From the NCBI GenBank assembly GCA_023230025.1, contig JALNYD010000096.1, forward strand, positions 1-9,562: 9,562 nt of DNA, read 5' to 3'. Position 1 is the first letter of the stretch. Every line of letters begins with the position of its first letter. Below are positions 5,418 to 9,562 of the stretch, in pieces. The stretch is from Candidatus Cloacimonadota bacterium (GTDB taxonomy: Bacteria; Cloacimonadota; Cloacimonadia; Cloacimonadales; Cloacimonadaceae). The notes beneath the pieces are model-generated. The model saw nothing but the letters and a program-made list of their open reading frames with translations. It had not been told where the DNA came from and did no database searches. The position numbers and the translations under genes are program-made.

Positions 5418-8189
5418 GTGGAAATCATCAATCTGGACTTTAATGATGATCTCAATCAAGCTGCCAGAGAGCTCATTACTGCAAAGAGCTTATTAGTATA
5501 TCCCACCCTGGTTTCTTCGCAGGAAGCTCGCTTAGCCTTTGAAAACCAGTGGGACTTGCAGGATGTCCGGTGGTTGAGTATTCAGGATTTCAAACATCTG
5601 CTGTTGGCTATGGAGCTACCGGTTTTGGAGGATGATAAAAGGCTGCTTTGCCTGTATCAGGTGATAACTGATGAAGAGCGGATGCATTTTCATCTGAACA
5701 ATTTCGGCGATTTAGTGTCCTGGGGTACCCAGTTGTTCCAGTTTTGTGCAGAGCTTTGTGAAGCCAAACTTGATGTGCTTCAGCTACAACAGGAATTAGA
5801 TCAATTTAACTTGAATCTTAGGCATTGGCAGGAGGAAAATATCGCGATCATTGCCGATATCCTCATGCGGTATCATGAGTTTATCACACAAAAGGGCTTT
5901 GCAGACCGCATCTTTCAAGCCAGTGTTGATTCTGCTCCAATGCCTTTTCAAGGTTATCGGATCATCTTCGTAAACCAATATTACTATAGCAAGTTAGAGC
6001 AAGACCTTTTACTCAGATGTGAAGCGGCAGGCAATCAGATTGTGCTGCTGTATCAGGGATTGGATCAGGAACAGGGGGAAACCAGGCCATTTCAAGCCCA
6101 GAAAGCCTGGGAACTCCTCAAGATAAAACCACAAATTACCCTTTATAAATGTGAGGATGAGCGGCAGGCTGTGCTGGCTTTTCTTGCTTTGCAAGCTCCT
6201 GAATGTGCCATTATCGATAGTCAGTTTAGCCGCAAGGATTATGCGGCCTACTTTCCCTCTCGGGATTTGCGTCAGCCCCAGTCCCTGCCCATCATCGATA
6301 GCAATTGGTACAGAGTGCAGAGGATTCTTTTGGAACTTCTGCAAAATCTGCAGGAAAGCCCCGGTTTTATTCCCCTCAGGCTAATTCTAAAGTATTTCAA
6401 TAGCCCTCAAATGCTCCAGCCCTTGTGTCCGAATTGGCAGCAGCAGGATTATCTGGCTTTTGAACAGCAATTGTATGCTCTGCACAATTCCGAGGTATTG
6501 TATCTGGATCTCAATCCTCAGGCTCAGTTTACCGATCCTGAAAGCCAGATCATGCAGTTTGCTACTGCCCTGGCAGAGATTCTCAAACGCTTGATGAAGA
6601 TATCATCTATTCAGGATATAGCCGCACTGATGGATACTGATCTCGCTCCGCAGCGCTTTTCCACTACCGATGAACTGCAGAAAAGTGATCTACTGCCCCA
6701 GGTTTGGACAGCCCTGGCGAACTTTATGGCTTCGGAATCGCTTGCCATAGTGAGGTCCTGGTCGGATATCTTTACGGTTACTTATTTAGGACTGTATGAG
6801 TTATGGCTGGATTATCTGAAGAGCATCAAGCTAAAAAGGCTTCCCACCGAAGATCAATCCGGCAAATGGGAGATCAGCAATCTCCTGGATTCCCGGAATC
6901 GATGTTTCCCGCGAGTCGCAGTGTTCAATCTGGTTGAGGGTGTATTGCCCCAATCCCCAAGTCCCATCTGGTTGCTCAACGAGCACCAGCGTAAGATAAT
7001 GGGTCTTAAAACCTATGAGGATATCCGGGATTGGGATCGCTACTATTTCTTCCGTCTGCTCTTTTGCGCCAGAGAAGTTCTGCTTTTTACCTATCTGAAT
7101 GCGGAAGAAGCCATTGAATACAGCAGTCTGATTGGAGAATTACAGGGCTTTGCCACTTTGCAGGAGGTTTTTTGTAGAGTGGATGAACGGGGATTGCTCA
7201 AAGCATGGCAGCAACAGATGAATCAAGCCAATCTGCTGGATGTTTCAGATCCCAGATTCCATAGTGCTGCGGATGCAGAGTTTTTCCAGATTCCCTGCAC
7301 TGTTCAGAATGACTTTGGAGAATCCCGAAGCCTCAAATGTAATAGCTATGACTTGCAGCTTTTTGCTTACAATCCTTTCGTTTGGTACATTCAAGCGTTG
7401 CGTGGTATTAGCAAACTGAAGCTTATCCGGCGGGAAGTGACCTCGCGCACAGTATTTGGTTCGCTATTGCATGCCTATTTCGCCAGTGTCTTGGGAACCG
7501 AGGCCACACAGCACGAGAATCTTGATGCTCTGGATGCAGTATTCCACAATTCTGCTCTTCTGAAAACCAAGCTCCTTGCTCTCATCCATGGTCCTGCGTT
7601 TAAATACAAGATTCCCAAAAACTACAATGCGGATTATCTGAGCAGTGTTATCTGCGACACTCTGGCCGAATCTCTGCAGGCTTTTTATCTGCGCTTTGTC
7701 CGCAAACGGTGGAGTGACCGGACTTTTACTTTGATTCCGGAGCAGGAAAAGATGAGTGAGGCAGAACGCCAGCGTAAGATATTGGTGGAATGCCTCTGGC
7801 AGGATCAAAGCTATCGTATCCTCATCCGGGGGAAAGCTGATTTGCGCATTGAAAGCTCTGGTATCAAGAGCATTGTGGATTTCAAAACGGGTCAGGGAAA
7901 TACCGAACAACTGATATTCTACGAATGGCTATATTATCTTTTGGAGCACCCGGAACTAGAGTCTGAGCTTGATTCATGTTTCTGGATGATTTTTGAAATG
8001 GCGGAATCCAGCAAGGCTAAAAGCTCTGCCAGGGCTCGCAATAAATACCTGGAAAACATCAGCCAGGCCTTGCTGCAATGTTTGGAGCATGGCTATCTGC
8101 TGGCAACTAAAAGCGAAGATCGCAAGCTGATGCGGGAGCTGAGCCGTAGCGATTTATATCTACCCGGAGTTCACGATGCCTCACTTTGA
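5418..8189 (+). CDS. AddB-like helicase-nuclease subunit, PD-(D/E)XK nuclease family
   Basis: This is the likely partner of the following AddA-like helicase in a complex that unwinds and trims double-strand DNA ends before RecA loading. It has 923 residues from GTG 5418. The N-terminal region follows the AddB/RecC inactive-helicase plan: no Walker A loop is present near residue 25, where one would be expected. A late conserved block at about 497-560 (VAVFNLVEGVLPQSP, then the LLNEHQRKIMGL segment, then RLLFCAREVLLFTYL) resembles the motif V/VI region of AddB. The C-terminal nuclease is of the RecB type, with GSLLH (His685), GKADLR (Asp808), VDFKTG (Asp821, Lys823) and the QLxxY motif QLIFY (831-835), so catalysis looks intact. 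The position normally holding the first Fe-S cysteine (CPF) reads YNPF (Asn652), and the tail after QLxxY lacks a CxxxxxC cluster. Its 3' end overlaps the next gene by 14 nt. The family is divergent, so the function is inferred from motifs and the neighbour. Confidence 0.82.
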   Translation: MEIINLDFNDDLNQAARELITAKSLLVYPTLVSSQEARLAFENQWDLQDVRWLSIQDFKHLLLAMELPVLEDDKRLLCLYQVITDEERMHFHLNNFGDLVSWGTQLFQFCAELCEAKLDVLQLQQELDQFNLNLRHWQEENIAIIADILMRYHEFITQKGFADRIFQASVDSAPMPFQGYRIIFVNQYYYSKLEQDLLLRCEAAGNQIVLLYQGLDQEQGETRPFQAQKAWELLKIKPQITLYKCEDERQAVLAFLALQAPECAIIDSQFSRKDYAAYFPSRDLRQPQSLPIIDSNWYRVQRILLELLQNLQESPGFIPLRLILKYFNSPQMLQPLCPNWQQQDYLAFEQQLYALHNSEVLYLDLNPQAQFTDPESQIMQFATALAEILKRLMKISSIQDIAALMDTDLAPQRFSTTDELQKSDLLPQVWTALANFMASESLAIVRSWSDIFTVTYLGLYELWLDYLKSIKLKRLPTEDQSGKWEISNLLDSRNRCFPRVAVFNLVEGVLPQSPSPIWLLNEHQRKIMGLKTYEDIRDWDRYYFFRLLFCAREVLLFTYLNAEEAIEYSSLIGELQGFATLQEVFCRVDERGLLKAWQQQMNQANLLDVSDPRFHSAADAEFFQIPCTVQNDFGESRSLKCNSYDLQLFAYNPFVWYIQALRGISKLKLIRREVTSRTVFGSLLHAYFASVLGTEATQHENLDALDAVFHNSALLKTKLLALIHGPAFKYKIPKNYNADYLSSVICDTLAESLQAFYLRFVRKRWSDRTFTLIPEQEKMSEAERQRKILVECLWQDQSYRILIRGKADLRIESSGIKSIVDFKTGQGNTEQLIFYEWLYYLLEHPELESELDSCFWMIFEMAESSKAKSSARARNKYLENISQALLQCLEHGYLLATKSEDRKLMRELSRSDLYLPGVHDASL
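8166..8169 (+). promoter_or_regulatory. Ribosome binding site of the AddA-like gene, inside the AddB-like gene
   Basis: GGAG lies 6 nt before ATG 8176, within the last codons of the upstream gene. With the 14-nt coding overlap this suggests translational coupling and matched amounts of the two subunits. Confidence 0.6.
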
Positions 8190-9562
8190 AAACCTGATCA
8201 TTTCTGCCAGTGCTGGCACTGGTAAAACCTATCGGCTGTCGCTGGAATACATCGCTCTGGTAGTTCGCTATTATGAACATGAATCATTTGCTTTGGATGG
8301 AATCCTGGCACTCACCTTCACCAAAAAAGCCACTTACGAAATCCGTGAGCGCATTCTGACCCATCTCGTGAGCCTGATCAAAAACCAGGATCCGGAGCTT
8401 CTGGCAGATCTATGCAAAATCCTGCAACGTCCAGAGCCAGTTCTGCAAGTACGTGAACAAGGGGCTCTCATCTCCGCTTATCAGGAAATCCTCAGTGATC
8501 GGCGCAAACTGCAGGTGATGACCATTGACAGCTATATCAGCAACGTATTTCGAAACATTGTGCGCCCTCTGCGCAGTATTGATAACTATGAGATCGATCT
8601 GAGCGCCATCAACAAGCGGATGCCCTATCTATTGGCACATCTGATGCAGCCAGAGATTCGCCAGAGGATCTACAATTTGCTGCAGCGCAAGGTAAAGCCT
8701 GCTTTGGACGATTATGCCAGTCTTTTTGGTGATCTGATCAAGCAACGCTGGCTCTACTATGTAATTCGCTACCGCTGTCCACAGAACGTCTTTGACCTAA
8801 AAGCGGGTGATGAACTGAATGTGTTTCGCAGCAGCCTGCACGAACTGTTGATGGCTATTGAACAGCAAATGAAAGCGGGGGCGGATTTGGGTAGTTATTT
8901 CAACAGCGAGTTTCAGGGTGTTATTCAGCAAGAAATTACCGATGTTCCGGCATTGCTTGCCCGGATTGAGGAAGTGTTGCAAAGTCCCAATGATGCTCAT
9001 AAGCTGTTAAAAGCTCTTGCTGCCAAAAACATCTTCAGCGGTAACCGTATTCGCAATGCTGAGGTCAAAGAGCATCTTTCCACAATCCAGAGTCTGGTTA
9101 CTCAAGCCCTGGCAGACCATCTTTATTTCAGCCTCTTCCTGCCCGAACAGCAAGAGATAATGGAGCTTTGGGAACTGGTACTCAAGGAATATGATCGCTT
9201 GATCTATCGTTACAAAAACATGACTTACGATGACATCAGCTGGTTTACCTTTGAAGCCTTGTTTTCTCAGGAACCACCTGCCTTTGATTTGTCCATTGAG
9301 AACACCGCTACAGAGTTCTACCATTTTCTCAGCCATCGCACACGCTTCATGCTGATCGACGAGTTTCAAGATACATCATTGATCCAGTTCAACATCCTGC
9401 GTCCCATCATCGAAGAAATCTGTGCTGGTCTGGGCTCCAAGGATTTAGGTGGGGTGATCGTCGTAGGTGATGAGAAGCAATCCATCTTTGGATGGCGTGG
9501 GGGAGAGCGCGATCTGCTGCTAAACCTGAAGAACATTATCGGCAATCTAGCAAATGCCAGGA
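8176..9562 (+). CDS. AddA/RecB-like UvrD-family (SF1) DNA helicase, partial
   Basis: This is the motor subunit of an AddAB-type helicase-nuclease. The first 462 residues are visible and the gene runs off the right edge, with about as much again or more expected. SF1A motifs appear in order: the Walker A loop SASAGTGKT (10-18, Lys17), motif Ia LTFTKKATYEIRERI (46-60), motif Ic MTIDSY (115-120), the Walker B element LIDEFQDTS (393-401, Asp395 and Glu396) and motif III VVGDEKQSIFGWRGGE (starting near 429, Gln435). All ATPase residues are present. The wide gap between Ic and Walker B (about 270 residues) matches the 1B insertion of AddA/RecB rather than plain UvrD. The start at ATG 8176 overlaps the AddB-like gene by 14 nt and has a good ribosome site. 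Whether it carries its own C-terminal nuclease, as AddA and RecB do, cannot be seen. Confidence 0.9.
   Translation, partial: MPHFENLIISASAGTGKTYRLSLEYIALVVRYYEHESFALDGILALTFTKKATYEIRERILTHLVSLIKNQDPELLADLCKILQRPEPVLQVREQGALISAYQEILSDRRKLQVMTIDSYISNVFRNIVRPLRSIDNYEIDLSAINKRMPYLLAHLMQPEIRQRIYNLLQRKVKPALDDYASLFGDLIKQRWLYYVIRYRCPQNVFDLKAGDELNVFRSSLHELLMAIEQQMKAGADLGSYFNSEFQGVIQQEITDVPALLARIEEVLQSPNDAHKLLKALAAKNIFSGNRIRNAEVKEHLSTIQSLVTQALADHLYFSLFLPEQQEIMELWELVLKEYDRLIYRYKNMTYDDISWFTFEALFSQEPPAFDLSIENTATEFYHFLSHRTRFMLIDEFQDTSLIQFNILRPIIEEICAGLGSKDLGGVIVVGDEKQSIFGWRGGERDLLLNLKNIIGNLANAR

Noticed and set aside
7464..7910. Minus-strand 148-codon open frame
   Set aside because: It is a shadow inside the nuclease part of the AddB-like gene, whose motifs are read on the plus strand.
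9007..9369. Minus-strand 120-codon open frame
   Set aside because: It is a shadow within the AddA-like gene and overlaps its Walker B motif.
1801..9562. New anti-phage system made of TPR kinase, PLD-type nuclease and helicase-nuclease
   Set aside because: The PLD protein has the membrane hairpin and double HKD pattern of a cardiolipin synthase, and the helicase-nuclease pair fits housekeeping AddAB. No typical defence effector or island signature is present.

Overview
The window shows a Gram-negative-type bacterial chromosome segment of roughly mid-40s % GC (judged by eye). A secreted lipoprotein with a clean lipobox, a cytoplasmic TPR-histidine kinase, and an AddAB-type pair whose subunits are very divergent point to a member of, or near, the Bacteroidota/FCB group. 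Cloacimonadota is my best guess, but this rests on protein character only and is low confidence.

Layout. Bases 1-805 (minus strand) hold most of a periplasmic substrate-binding lipoprotein of the BtuF/FecB-like (helical-backbone, metal-chelate) family, cut by the left edge. Bases 806-1800 form an almost 1-kb divergent intergenic region. It contains, in order, a putative leader hairpin and a tetO-like palindrome upstream of the lipoprotein gene, an open but start-less stretch that may be a gene remnant, a cluster of four REP-like palindromic repeats in two opposing pairs, a short tandem duplication abutting the last repeat, a stretch with no convincing gene, and a 13-bp direct repeat just before the next gene.

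From 1801 to the right edge four genes run on the plus strand, probably as one transcription unit. They are a soluble TPR-coiled-coil-histidine kinase, a cardiolipin synthase with two HKD motifs, an AddB-like protein (inactive helicase fold plus C-terminal RecB-type nuclease), and an AddA/RecB-like UvrD-family helicase cut by the right edge. Gaps are 77 nt (kinase to synthase), 12 nt (synthase to AddB) and a 14-nt overlap (AddB to AddA), so the last three are very probably translationally linked.

How they work together. AddA and AddB should form the helicase-nuclease that processes double-strand DNA ends for recombination. The cardiolipin synthase makes membrane phospholipid, and the kinase is a cytoplasmic sensor without a partner response regulator in view. 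Nothing requires a functional link among the kinase, the lipid enzyme and the DNA repair pair beyond co-orientation and close spacing. I do not see a clear new system. The points most worth checking are the apparent loss of the Fe-S cysteines in AddB, the palindromic repeat cluster, and the tetO-like operator.
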